From Selaginella moellendorffii (Eukaryota > Streptophyta > Lycopodiopsida > Selaginellales > Selaginellaceae): 64,000 nucleotides of DNA. The translations under genes were made by a program, and so were the position numbers. Below the pieces are notes generated by a model that saw only the letters and a program-made list of their open reading frames with translations, was not told where the DNA came from and made no database searches. Where the stretch lies: contig NW_003314336.1 of assembly GCF_000143415.4 (NCBI RefSeq), forward strand, positions 501,417 through 565,416, given 5' to 3'. Shown here piece after piece: positions 48,530-59,009 of the stretch (positions are counted from its first letter, which is position 1; every line of letters begins with the position of its first letter).

Positions 48530-50226
48530 TTACTTGATAGCTTGGTTTCTCTGGTTGGCATGGTGAGGACAATAATATGCTTCATCTGGAACCAGAGCTT
48601 TGTTTTTGCAGCGATCCCCTTTCAATTTTGTTCCACAACAAGTCTTGAGTTCACCCTTCACCACTGTTGCCGGCTCTTCCAAGAGGAGATCGTCGAAGAC
48701 TGCAAGGCAATCGTGCACATCACCGAGTTTTCTGAAACGCGGATCTGAATGGGGCACATCAGTCAGCTGGACGGACTGGGGCATGATATAGTAGAACTCT
48801 TCCTTTACCGTCCACCGCTTTTTGGTTCCAGCCTTCCATTTCGGCAGATCTACTCCCTTCCAGACTTTATGGGACTCCTTCTTGGCCTTTGCCTTCCACT
48901 GAGCGACGGTGATCTGCATTGCTACAAACCGAAGCTCCTTTCCAACCAGTATGACGTAGATCACGTCCACAGCTTGCTCGTTGAAAGCCAGTGGACCCAA
49001 TAGAACGCCTTGTGTAAGCTCCTTGGTTCCCAGCTTGTTAAGAGCAGTTGTCTCTGAGCCGTGTGCGTATGTCCTGAACTGCTTGAATACATATCCAAGA
49101 CACTCTTCTGATACCTCATCACAGCTATCACCAAGGCTTCGACGTTCCATCCGATTCGGGCAGGATTTCGCTTCACCTCGTCTTCATCAGGCTCCTGGCA
49201 GTCGACAGTTATAGCCTGAGCCCAAGTCTCAATGTCACTCAACAGCAACGAGCTTTGCAGGTTCTCATGTTGGTCCATAATGTACAGCTCCGCCTGACCG
49301 CGTTCCCAGCTCGTGACTGAGTTCTCCCCAGATGACCAGTTCCAGGGCGGCACGAAGCTGCTTCTGCGTCTTGAGCAAGCCAATAAATCTCTTGGACAGC
49401 TTAGACGTATACGTGCCTCTGATCTTTCCTCCAAAGACTCCCTCATTCCCCTTAGATTCCTCATAAAACTCGAGAAGAAGTGGAATGCCCCCGGTTAAAC
49501 GATCTGCATGCTGCAGCTCTTCTACCGTTAGTCTCGACTGTGCCATCCACGTTTCCATCTCGCGGCTGGTGTATGGACCATCGAAGAATTCAGTCTGTAT
49601 GTGATCGTCAGCCTTGTCACTTTCCGACCATATCTGCCTTTCCCTGCTATTAACCGATGACACATTTAGGAGCTTGTGGGTGAAAGCCGCAGAGGCCAAG
49701 TCCGCAGAAGAGACGTTCTTTACCTCGAACTGATCCCAGTCGTCCACTACGAACAACAAGGCCCCCCGTTTCTGCTGGCGACACCACGACTTAAGTTCAT
49801 CGATCGAAGTCATTGAGGAGAGTGATGCCACGATCAAGGCTTCCCTGAGGACCAAAACAGGTTCCGCAATGTAGCGCAGCACGGAGATATAAACTACACT
49901 CATCATCTGAGAGCCAATGAGGTAGCCAGAGATGGTGGATATCACTGTGCTCTTCCCAGTACCTTTGGCACCTAAAACCTGCATATGTTGCCTAGCTCTC
50001 ATGCTCGTCATCGCACCATACAGCCTCTCTGCACCCTCCCTCCCTACGTACTTGTATTGGGCTCTAAGGTTCGTGTCGAAATTCGTCGTAGGGCGGATAC
50101 TCCAGATGGATCCCACAGGAAGCTTGGGTCTCGCCCAGAATACAAACCCGCAAGAGCATCACGGAGAGGCGTAGGGCCTAAATCATCCTCAAGCGCCTCC
50201 GCGCGGCGCTTCAGCGGCAGCGACAT
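48530..50226 (-). pseudogene. P-loop NTPase with putative nuclease/Zn C-terminus, frameshifted
   Basis: Likely start ATG 50226 (MSLPLKRRAEALEDDL, DALAGLYSGRDPSFLWDP). After a frame change near 50110 comes an NTPase: YVGREGAERLYGAM, Walker A GAKGTGKST (about 49970), Walker B ALLFVVDDWDQF. A second shift near 49290 leads to AELYIMDQHENL...GWNVEALVIAVMRYQ, and a third near 49080 to ETTALNKLGTKELTQGVLLG...KWKAGTKKRW and a Cys/His cluster CCGTKLKGDRCKNKALV...YYCPHH. NTPase plus nuclease-like C-terminus resembles the Crinkler/RHS-like class of mobile NTPase-REase proteins; that link is inference from architecture. No GT-AG introns explain the frame changes, so it is called broken. It sits exactly where the last P450 is truncated. 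Confidence 0.55.
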
Positions 50227-50327
50227 TGTCGCCAGAGGAGAGCTGCCGCCGCGAACGAAGAATCTCTCCGCGAACCCTACCTCACAAGCAGTGGCAACCA
50301 TCTTTGGCTAGTGAGATCGTCAACCTC

Positions 50328-50558
50328 AAGAACTTTGAGCTGCTGCCTTTTGGATCTGGTCGAAGGATCTGTTCCGGATTGTCTCTTGGCGTAGCCCCAT
50401 GGTTTCGTACACTTGCTCGTCTCGTCCATGGGTTCGAGTGGAAGGTCAGTGGCAAGGAGCTGAGCATGGACGAGATCTCGGAAGGAGTGGCGGTTAGACG
50501 AAAGGTTCCACTTGAAGTTTTTGCAACACCAAGGCTTGCAAGCCATGCCTACCTGTAA
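50328..50558 (+). pseudogene. P450 stub g, last ~75 codons
   Basis: Begins abruptly at AAGAACTTTGAG and keeps the haem loop as FGSGRRICSG (P>S) and the normal C-terminus (EVFATPRLASHAYL, stop 50556-50558). A 2-nt insertion (GCCCCATGG) shifts the frame after the haem loop. It marks the ancestral tail-to-tail position beside the complete IFT70 gene, 44 bp away. Confidence 0.92.
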
Positions 50559-50602
50559 TGAAGTTATCTTAGAAACTAGCAAGCTGAATGGACGGACATA
50601 CC

Positions 50603-53512
50603 TCATTCTCTAATCTTCAGAAACATCCTCTTGAGCAGCCTGGCTTCTCTGGAGACCGTGTTGGAGTTCTGGCCCTCGCCGGGACTCTCCACGGATGTGT
50701 AGACAGTCTTGCCTTGGCTGTCCGCAGCATCAAGAAAGTCGTCTATGTCGGCGTATGTCGCATCCTTCAACTGCATCACGCAAGCTTGAGATTAGATTTC
50801 ATGAATCCGTGCCTCGTCTTTTGTTGCTTACCACGATCATCTGTTTCGCAAGGCTATCAACCAATGCAAGAAAGCAACGCTTTGCATAAAACCACGTGTC
50901 TGCTTCCAGCTTTTTCCCATAAGGCTCCAGACTTCTGATGATACGGCTAATACCGAACTCGAAGTTTTGTTTTGCGCAGTAGAGGGTACCGATCACAAGG
51001 TTTACAATGCATAAATGCAATTCCTGCTTGTCTGGATTCTAGAAAAGGAACACAGAATTAAAACCACTAGTAGCCCCTTAAGTTATATATAAATGGCAAA
51101 CCTCGTAGTGCGCTCTCTCTTCCTCTTTTTCAATCTTTCGCATCAAATCTTCGGCCTCTTCATTCTGCTAAAGACCAATATATTACAATTTCGTCGTACT
51201 ATTTGTTTAAAGTACCTGGCTGGTCATAATGTATGAAACGCAGAGATTCGCGAGCACAATTGCTGTGACACTGAGAATGTCATCTCCCGCTTTCTTTACA
51301 ATTGGTTCATAGTAATGGATTGCTTCTTTGTAGCGATTATCCTGTTAGATGCACAATAAGCATAGATAGCAAATACGATTAGCTCACCTGCATAAAGAAA
51401 GTGTGAGCGACATTCAGTCGCCAAACAGGATGATCCGAACACAAGTCTGCTGACTGGTGGAAAATACGCTCTACTTGCACGTAATTTTCTTTGTCCCAGA
51501 AAAGCTTTGCAATTGCCATGATGATAGGTATATAATACTATAGAAGAGCCGATGCTCGAAAAGCAAAAGACAAAACATTACGAACATCTTACCTCAAGAC
51601 AGTCTTCATACTCTGCCAAAGCCTTCTTGTGGCCCTCCTGATCGCGAGAAAGACAAGAATCCTGGATTTGTTTGGTGAGCCTGCGCATGGTTTCACTATA
51701 ACGATTTGCCAGCTCATTCATCTTTTGATATGCATCCTGTCCAATAGTCAAGCTTAGCTCAACAACATCACAACTAACAATAATTGAACAACCTCCGGTG
51801 ACGTCTTTGTCAAAATGATGCAGTTAATAAAGTCGTAGAGGTCCTGCATAATATTAGATGTAAAAAGACTAATGCTTGTGAAGTTTATGTGCTTCAAGCG
51901 TACCTGAGATAGATACTTGAAGATAACTTCCGCATGCTCTGCCATTACATCAGCAGCAAGGTCGTAGAATCCATGGGAAGGTTTACAATACAGCAGAAGT
52001 AGATTAGCCAATGTCTCTGAAGGAAATGGAGGATTCTATAGCGAGTGGTCAGAATAATCATAAAAGAATAAAAATATCTACCTGCAACAAAAAATTAAGT
52101 TTACGGAAGCCTGCAGTAGGATCAACTTCCATATTCATCAGGGCTTGATTGTGAAGCGTGACCTGAGGAAAGAAAAAACAAAAATAAACAACTTAGCGAA
52201 AGTATCAGAATGTACCGAGTCTAACTCTTCTTCTGCACGTGGTGGCATGTCAGTGAGGTTTTCCTTTGCGGCCTCCAAATTTCCATTAGCGTAGTCAATG
52301 GCAGCCTAAACAAAGAACCGAATCAAGTGAGTCAAAAAGAATTTTGATCGGACCTTCAAGTTGAAAGCTTCGACTAATGCAGATTCTTTGAGCGCTGGGC
52401 TGTTTCCAACGCTACATAGCTCAATGCCCTCTACGTGGCTTTACAAACAGAAAATGTATAGTCTAGAATATATGCAAAAGCAACTAATGTGGTGACAAAG
52501 AGCATACCTACCAATGCTGAGTTCGGGATATTGTCGCACTCCATGTTCAATAATTTCTGCAAGAACACTAAGAGCTGCAAACTAACGTAAAGAAAATTCG
52601 TTCATTGATTGTCGAAGAATAACATTACCTGGACCGTAATGCTTTAGACGGTAGAGACAAACAGCTCTGTTGTAGGCCAGCTCGGGCTGAAATCTCTCAC
52701 TAAGTTATCAGAGAGAACTTAGGAAAGGTGCTTGCCTGAAAACCAAATGCGTTTATTGCATCAGTAAACTTGGAATACGCTTCTTGATAGCTTCCTTCCT
52801 GAAGTCAAGAGAATGTTACAAAGTATGCCTTGAATGCCTCAAAGTATACCTTGTAAAGGCAGCATCCGAGATTAACAGCAGCGTCCATATCATCGCGAGA
52901 TTGTTCCTCCAGTATCATTCGACTACCTGAAAAGTAAAAGGATGCAGGGGGATAAAAAAAAATAAAGAAAGAAGTACCAGCAATATCTCCCTCCTCGTAT
53001 CGAATGCAAGCCTGCAATCCCAAAACTCTACGCTGCATTCCTTCCAGCGAGAGGCACACTTTTCCAGCTTCACAAAGCATCCCGGCCTAGAAGAAAAATT
53101 ACGCTTTTCTCGCTAGAAAAAGAAATAAAAACTTTAAATACCTTGTAGAGCGATTGAGCGTGATACAAGCGATAGTTCTCTTGGTTGGGGCAAATTTTCG
53201 TCAGCTTCTGGTACCTGCATGACAAAATGCACACGATCAGAGCCAAGAATCACGCAATGCGGACGCAGCAACGCCTACATTGAGGACGCAGCGTGGAAAT
53301 CCCCAAGAACATAGTGACAATACCCCAGCAGCGACAGCGCGGCTTGATTCTCCGGGAACAGCCACAGCTGCTCCTCAAGAAATCTGCATCAAATCGAAGC
53401 TCGTGATCACAAAATCCACGAAATCTCCAGGCGCCACTCACTTGATCGCATCGGCGTGCTTGGAATCCCGGATGAGCCCATAGACGGTAGCAGTGACTTG
53501 ACCCCACGCCAT
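50603..53512 (-). CDS. IFT70: Intraflagellar transport protein 70 (TTC30/FLEER)
   Basis: TPR protein of the IFT-B complex, needed for assembly of motile cilia; in lycophytes that means sperm. 19 exons, all complement: 53442-53512, 53279-53383, 53142-53214, 52978-53086, 52850-52926, 52736-52798, 52629-52686, 52508-52574, 52354-52438, 52216-52305, 52082-52162, 51904-52035, 51793-51843, 51593-51736, 51388-51537, 51216-51341, 51102-51164, 50832-51038, 50603-50770. They splice to 639 aa with every phase consistent; animal TTC30 is about 665. Landmarks shared with TTC30: VYGLIRDSKHADAI, LSLLGYCHYVLGDF, NLTDMPPRAEEELD, VTLHNQALMNM, NLLLLYCK, LNVAHTFFMQ, NEEAEDLMRKIEKEEE, HLCIVNLVIGTLYCAKQNFE. Intron 6 is GC-AG (GCAAGC). 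This is the only complete copy; at least five truncated copies lie to the left. Confidence 0.96.
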
Positions 53513-53966
53513 TAAACCTAACCAAGCCAGCCTAGGGCTGGGCGGGAAAACCAAAATTTAAAATATGAAACTCCCCCGCCAAACTTTCATGGCGGAGGGA
53601 AAGACTCTTTTCTTTCTGGCGAGGCGAAACGCCTACCATGTACACAAAGAAAACGAGGAAGACGCTCACTCGTTTCTTCTTCTCTAGAAAATCGCTACTG
53701 CTCAAATTCGCAGCAACCAAACTAGGATCTGGCAAGCGGCCTCCGCTCCAGCGAACGCAGCTCTCAAATTCTTCTTTTTTCTCTTGCAGGGCCTTTCTTC
53801 CCCGAGAAGGCCGAGCAATATCTCCCCCCTGCCTTGCCTTCCACTAGGCAAAACAGAGCAAATGCACGAAAGTCCAGAAGAAAAAAGGACGAAAGAAAAA
53901 AAAAACCAACTAAAACGGAACCTGTGTGTGACCGCTGTGCTGATCTCAAAACCGTGGATGGATTTC
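53513..53966. other. IFT70 promoter and importin beta 3' flank
   Basis: The IFT70 upstream region (with the E2F-like sites) and the presumed 3' UTR of importin beta share this 454-bp gap; both genes are on the minus strand. No further gene is seen. Confidence 0.6.
53541..53583. promoter_or_regulatory. Two E2F-like sites upstream of IFT70
   Basis: GGCGGGAAA (53541-53549, reverse TTTCCCGCC) and CCCGCCAAA (53575-53583, reverse TTTGGCGGG) lie 29 and 63 nt upstream of the IFT70 ATG; both fit TTTSSCGS. Binding is not shown. Confidence 0.45.
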
Positions 53967-56637
53967 TTATGTCGAGAGGATCCTGTTGATGGTCGCCATA
54001 GCCCAGGCTGCAGTCTCCTTTAGTGGCGCATCGTCCATCATTTGTACCATGTCCAGGAAATCCTTGTAGAATGTGATTTGGCGAAACATCCCCGCTGCTG
54101 GAGTGCCCAGTGTATCGGCTAAGTCACCCAGAACACCAACAGCAGCTTTGCTCACCACCTCGTCTCTGTGACACAACAAAAACAAGCATGAGTTTCAAAG
54201 ACGAAAAGAGAAAGCAAAGTTACCTGTCCTCGTCCCGATAAATCGTCTCGATGAACTGCAAGACGTGCGTTCCAGACTGCAGCATCAGATCGGGCTTTGT
54301 CGCCTTGAAGCCCTGTAGAATCCCAGAGTAGGCCTCCAAAATTCCTGTACGCAACTGGTTGTTGTAATCGATCATCTCGGGGTCTTGAAGAGCCTGCTGA
54401 GCAGTGACTTCCGCAGCGCCTTGGAGCATCGGCAACGCATACATGAGGTACTTCTCGAAGTGCTCTCCAATCGCGAGAGCAATGTCACCAAAGCACGAGA
54501 AGATTGGCGGCTTCACGGAGCGGTGGAGCTGGTTGCTGGAGAGATCTTTCAGGAGCTGTGTCATGATCCCGTCGCAGTATGGTAGAACCTTCTCTTCCAA
54601 AGCTCGGCAGATATCTCCAACCACTCCAACAGTGATAGCACACACTTGATACTCCTCATAGTTCTGTAATCCCATCTCCAAGTATCGATAGAACTCGGAC
54701 ATGTACTTCTCGAACTGGCTTCCGGTAGCATAAGCAACGGCCCCGATTGCCAGCATAGCTTCTTCGTGGACTGTGGCACTGCGGCACGCGAACACCTTCA
54801 AAAACAGGCCCATAATCTGGTCGGCAAACTGAATCACCGTGACTTTCGTCGACTCCGCTGCGCTCAGCTTCTGGATGATGACTTGCAGGACTCCGCAGAG
54901 GAGTGCTTGAACCTCGCCTTGCTTTTCCCGATCATCCGACGACACCACTTGCATCTGAAACGTGCTGTCGAGTTTTTGCATGATGATCGGCATCAGCTGC
55001 ATTACGATGGTGGCAGTTTCTTCTGTGGAGCACCTCACCACCTCGTTGAGAGTTTCGTAAGCTGAGAACCGGAGACGGGAGTCACTGGCATCTTCCCTGT
55101 CGGCTGTGTGGATGAGACCCTCTACAATCTGCTGGTAGAATGGAGACAGTGGTGAGGGTTGGCCCCGCATTTCTTCGTAGCCTTGTGCCAAGAAGTAGAG
55201 CGCGCCACAAGTTCTCTCTGCAACGTTCGGAGTATCCTTGAGGCTCTCCAAAAGGCAGGAGAGTATGTGAGGCAGAGACTCCGTAGTGATGACCGACTTA
55301 TCCACGCCCGGCCCGTGGAGAAACTCAAAAATGCGTCCGAGAGTCCAGGCCGTAGTGTCCTTGACGCTGCTGTTCTCGTCCTTCAGAGCGTTGAGCAGGA
55401 ACCCGAGGGCCGCATTCACCAGTGGGGCAAGCTTTTCCAGGGAAGGACCCTCGAGAATGGAGCCAAAGGCATAAGTAGCAGCTTCTCTACACCTCCAGTC
55501 GGGTTTGACAATGTTGTCCTGGATAAAAGGCATCACCAGCGGGACGATGTCGTCTTCCACCGTCCTGGCTACCAGACCCAGGCAAGTCCCTCCAGCCATG
55601 GATAGATTCCAAACGTCCTCGTCCACGTCCTGGTCCTCCTCTTGCTTGGTCATCGTTTCCAGCAGCAGCGGCACCAGGTACGTAAGAGCCTTCTTGATAA
55701 ACTGGAAGTAAGGGACCTCCGAGTCTCCGCTATATCCCGAGGTAATCTCCTCCTGTATCTCAATCTCCTCGTCACATATCGCGCTCCAAAACTCGATCGC
55801 TTGCAATGCTACTGGCTCCTTGTCCTCCTTGACAGCCTTGGAAGTCACCGTGAAGATGTTCTGCATGTAAGGCTGGAGCTTCTCGTAGTACGTCGACGCG
55901 ATGGAAACCAGGCACTCGAACGCTGCCTGCCTCACTCTCTCGTCCGGGGACACGGCCGCCTCGAACACCATCCTCATGATATAGTCCCTCTCCACGTCGT
56001 TCTCAAAGTTGGTCTGGGCGAAGTCGAGCGCGTTGCATAGAGCCCGGGTGGCCGAGAGACGGACCTCGGTGTTGGGCTCGTTGTTGTTCATCCCCTGGAC
56101 GACGGCCGTGAGGATGGAATTCACTTGTTCTTGAGCAAGAACGTTTGCCGAGACCTCCTCACACACGTATCCCAGCGCCTCTAGCGTCACCTTCTTGAGC
56201 TCGGCAGACCCACTTCGCATGTTGCTGAGCAGCAATCCAATCAGCTCCGGCCACTGCTGCTGAGGGATCTCGATCGCAGCCACCTTGGCAATCACCTGGG
56301 CAGCGGTGTGGCTCGCATCCAGCACTGGCGCCGCGAGCGATTCCATCAGGCTCGCCTTGATCTGTGCCTTGGCGGCGGCGTCGAGAGCCAGCCACTTTTG
56401 GGCCAGCTCGTGCTTTCTCTGCGCATCCTTGGCATCGAGCGAGTTCTTGAGGATCAGGCCCGCTAGCCGGCGGCTCTCTGCCGGCTTGGCGCTGTTGGCG
56501 AGCTCGATCGAGAGGGAGACGAGGAACAGCGGCAGATTTTGCTCCTCAAACTGCTTGAGATTGTCCTCGGCGAACTTGCGCACATCCTTATCGGCGGACT
56601 GCGCATTGAGAAGAATCGGCGTGACCTCCAGCGCCAT
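53967..56637 (-). CDS. KPNB1: Importin subunit beta-1 (karyopherin beta)
   Basis: Nuclear import receptor: HEAT-repeat solenoid binding importin alpha, FG nucleoporins and RanGTP. Exons complement(54224-56637) and complement(53967-54165), a 58-nt intron, 870 aa, the usual length. The start is MALEVTPILLNAQ at 56637. The frame is open further upstream (MSRRSTVFSCF), but that stretch is a 5'UTR intron. HEAT-type text runs throughout: EVRLSATRALCNALDFA, FECLVSIASTYYEKLQPYM, KDTTAWTLGRIFEF, VCAITVGVVGDICRALE, KPPIFSCFGDIALAIG. Exon 2 supplies the last helices (KAAVGVLGDLADTLG, KETAAWAMATINRILS). It is divergent from the PPR gene at 56973, with 335 bp between start codons. Confidence 0.96.
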
Positions 56638-56639
56638 TC

Positions 56640-56705
56640 CTGTGGAGGGAAAACACGAAAATACGGTCGATCGCCGCGACATTGCTAGACGATGGCGCTG
56701 CTTAC
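56640..56705 (-). other. 5'UTR intron of importin beta
   Basis: A donor GAG/GTAAGC at 56705 and an acceptor CTCCACAG at 56640 leave GA directly before the ATG. 66 nt. The intron contains an in-frame ATG (MSRRSTVF...) that would otherwise extend the protein N-terminally with sequence unlike the family. Confidence 0.75.
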
Positions 56706-56972
56706 CTCGATTCGATGACAGACGCGGCGCCGGCCGACGGCGAACGAGCTGGAGTGCTCCGACCTAAACCCCTAAACTGGGATTCTTTCCCCAAACTCAA
56801 ACCCTAATGGCCGCTACTTCTTCCCTCGCTTTAGGGCTCGGCCGAGGATTAAACGGACTCTGTCAAATGGACCATACATTCTGTTTAATACTATTATTAT
56901 CATTACACTCCTATGGTTAAAATTTATCCTCCTCCTTTATTCTTCTCCATAGGAAATAAGGATTTAGGGTTT
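56706..56972. promoter_or_regulatory. Divergent promoter importin beta / PPR with telo-boxes
   Basis: About 270 bp between the divergent transcripts. AAACCCTAAT at 56799-56808 lies on the importin side and TTAGGGTTTA at 56963-56972 touches the PPR ATG. The same element touches LYSA's ATG. Confidence 0.6.
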
Positions 56973-59009
56973 ATGAGCAGAGTTATGGCGGTGAGCAGGA
57001 ATACTATGGTGGCATTGCTTGGGGCGCTCCGGGAATGCCGCGATATCGATCGCGGCAAGCGATTGCACGATCAGGCAGCGAAATCTGGAAGTCTCGCCAG
57101 CATCAGGGTCGCCAGCAGTCTCATTGCCATGTACGCCAGATCCGGGAGCATGCCGGATGCCCGCAAGGTCTTTGATGCCATTCCTTTCAAGAATGCGGTG
57201 CCCTGGACGGCGTTGATCCTGGGGTACGGCACGAATGGCTTGCCGGAGCTGGCTCTGGAGCTGTTTGAGAGGATGGATTGCCGGCCGGATGGGCGGGCGT
57301 TTCTCTCGGCGGTGGTGGCGTGCTCGAGTTTGGCAGAGCGAGAGGGATGCTCGAAGGATTTCCATGGGATGATCGTCAAGGTTGTCTCTCTGGAGAAAGG
57401 TATGGCTATTCATTCTAAAGTAGCGAAGTGTCGTGCGTTCTCATTTGATTTGTTCTTGGCAAGCTCGCTGATTGAGATGTACGCGAAGTGTGGCAGCGTG
57501 ATGGATCTGCGGAGGGTGTTTGATAGAATGCCGCTACACGATGTGGTGTCCTGGACTGGATTGATTGGAGGATACGTGCAAAACAACGATCCGGAGTTAG
57601 CTCTGGAGCTCTTCGAACACATGCAAGTTGTGAGTTGCTGCTTTCCAAACTCGAGAACTTTTGTCGCTGTGCTCATGGCCTGTGGTCGTTTGGCAGTGAA
57701 GGATCATGGATCCAAACGAAAGCTCGCAGGAATGAAAGGAGTGGCGATTCATTCCCATGCCGCGGAGATGGGATTTGAGAAGGATGTCTACGTAGCGAGC
57801 TCGCTGGTGGACATGTACGCCAAGTGTGGCTGCCTGAGCGAAGCTGGTGCGGTCTTCGACAGGATCAATCGTCCCAATGCCGTCTCGTGGAACTCCTTGC
57901 TGATGGGATGCGTGGAAAACGGGGAGAACGAGCTTGCTCTCCAGCTTTTTCGAGAGATGAGGCAGCGGAGGAACTGTGCTCCAGACGATCGGGCTTTCGT
58001 CTCGGCACTGATGGCCTGCACAGGCATCGCAGCGAAGGAACAAGGCAAGGTGGTCGATGGAAAACTTGTGAAGCTGGGCTCTCTGAAGACCGGGATGGTT
58101 ATCCACTGCCAAGCTTCCAAAAGTAACCTCGACTCTCACGGATACGTAGTGAGCACGCTGGTTGATACGTACTCGAGCTGTGGAAGCATGCTGGACGCTC
58201 GCCAGATCTTCGACAGGATGCCACAGCACGACTTGGTGGCCTGGAACGCTCTCATCCGGGGATACGCCGAGAACGGTGAGCCCGAGCTCGCGGTGGAGCT
58301 ATACCGGGGGATGGAGAACCAAGGCTGTGCTCCGGACGGCCGGACGTTTCTAGCAGCACTGACGGCTTGCGGGAGCTTGGCAGCACTCGAAGCTGGTCGA
58401 AGGATCCACGACGACGTTCGTAGACACCGTGCCGAGAGTGATACGTTTGTGGCCAACGCGCTGATAGACTTCTACGGGAAGTGTGGCAGTCCGGTTGAGG
58501 CACAGGGCGTCTTCGACTCTATGGAAGGATCAACGAGGAACTTGGTGACTTGGAGTGCTCTCATCTCGGGATACAGCCGCCAGGGAGATAGCCGCAGGGT
58601 GTTTGATCTCTTCCAGGCAATGCAGCAGCAACGCATCCAGCCGGATGGGATAACTCTCGCGTCGGTTCTCACGGCTTGCAGCCATGCCGGGCTGGCCGAC
58701 CAAGGGAAGCTCCTGCTCGAGACGATGGTGCCGAGATTTGGCATCGCTCCCGACGTTGGTCACTACAATTGCGTGGTGGACATGCTGGGACGGGCAAATC
58801 GTCTGGACGAGGCAGTGAAGGTGGCGACCACGATGCCGTTTGAAGCAAACGCTGTGACTTGGAAGACTGTGCTGGGTGCTTGTCACAAGTGGAACAACGT
58901 AGAAGTTGCCCGCCTTGCTTTCCAGTCCCTGGAGCGCCTGGAGGGGAGAGCTGATGCGTCGAGCCTGGTGCTTTTCGGGAATATAGTCGGCTGTGAGACA
59001 CCAAGATAG
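56973..59009 (+). CDS. PLS-type pentatricopeptide repeat protein
   Basis: 678 aa if started at ATG 56973 (MSRVMAVSRN); ATG 56985 (MAVSRN) is equally good, and the upstream ATG 56913 is less likely because the telo-box lies inside that extension. Intronless. Repeated motifs include SSLIAMYARSGSMPDARKVF, AVPWTALILGYGTNGLPELA, SSLVDMYAKCGCLSEAGAVF, DLVAWNALIRGYAENGEPEL and ALIDFYGKCGS. It ends with the post-PPR region HYNCVVDMLGRANRLDEAV and VTWKTVLGACHKWNNVEVA. The E motif breaks off (SSLVLFGNIVGCETPR, stop), so E+/DYW are absent. Some repeats are separated by lengthened linkers (DFHGMIVKVVSLEKGMAIH; GKVVDGKLVKLGSLKTGMVI). The organellar RNA target is unknown. Confidence 0.92.
   Translation: MSRVMAVSRNTMVALLGALRECRDIDRGKRLHDQAAKSGSLASIRVASSLIAMYARSGSMPDARKVFDAIPFKNAVPWTALILGYGTNGLPELALELFERMDCRPDGRAFLSAVVACSSLAEREGCSKDFHGMIVKVVSLEKGMAIHSKVAKCRAFSFDLFLASSLIEMYAKCGSVMDLRRVFDRMPLHDVVSWTGLIGGYVQNNDPELALELFEHMQVVSCCFPNSRTFVAVLMACGRLAVKDHGSKRKLAGMKGVAIHSHAAEMGFEKDVYVASSLVDMYAKCGCLSEAGAVFDRINRPNAVSWNSLLMGCVENGENELALQLFREMRQRRNCAPDDRAFVSALMACTGIAAKEQGKVVDGKLVKLGSLKTGMVIHCQASKSNLDSHGYVVSTLVDTYSSCGSMLDARQIFDRMPQHDLVAWNALIRGYAENGEPELAVELYRGMENQGCAPDGRTFLAALTACGSLAALEAGRRIHDDVRRHRAESDTFVANALIDFYGKCGSPVEAQGVFDSMEGSTRNLVTWSALISGYSRQGDSRRVFDLFQAMQQQRIQPDGITLASVLTACSHAGLADQGKLLLETMVPRFGIAPDVGHYNCVVDMLGRANRLDEAVKVATTMPFEANAVTWKTVLGACHKWNNVEVARLAFQSLERLEGRADASSLVLFGNIVGCETPR

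Noticed and set aside
52508-52512. IFT70 exon 8 donor at 52511 (ATTG/GTAGGT)
   Set aside because: Leads out of frame into exon 9; the donor 4 nt downstream (GGTAG/GTATGC) gives SIGSHVEGIELCSVGN, matching TTC30.
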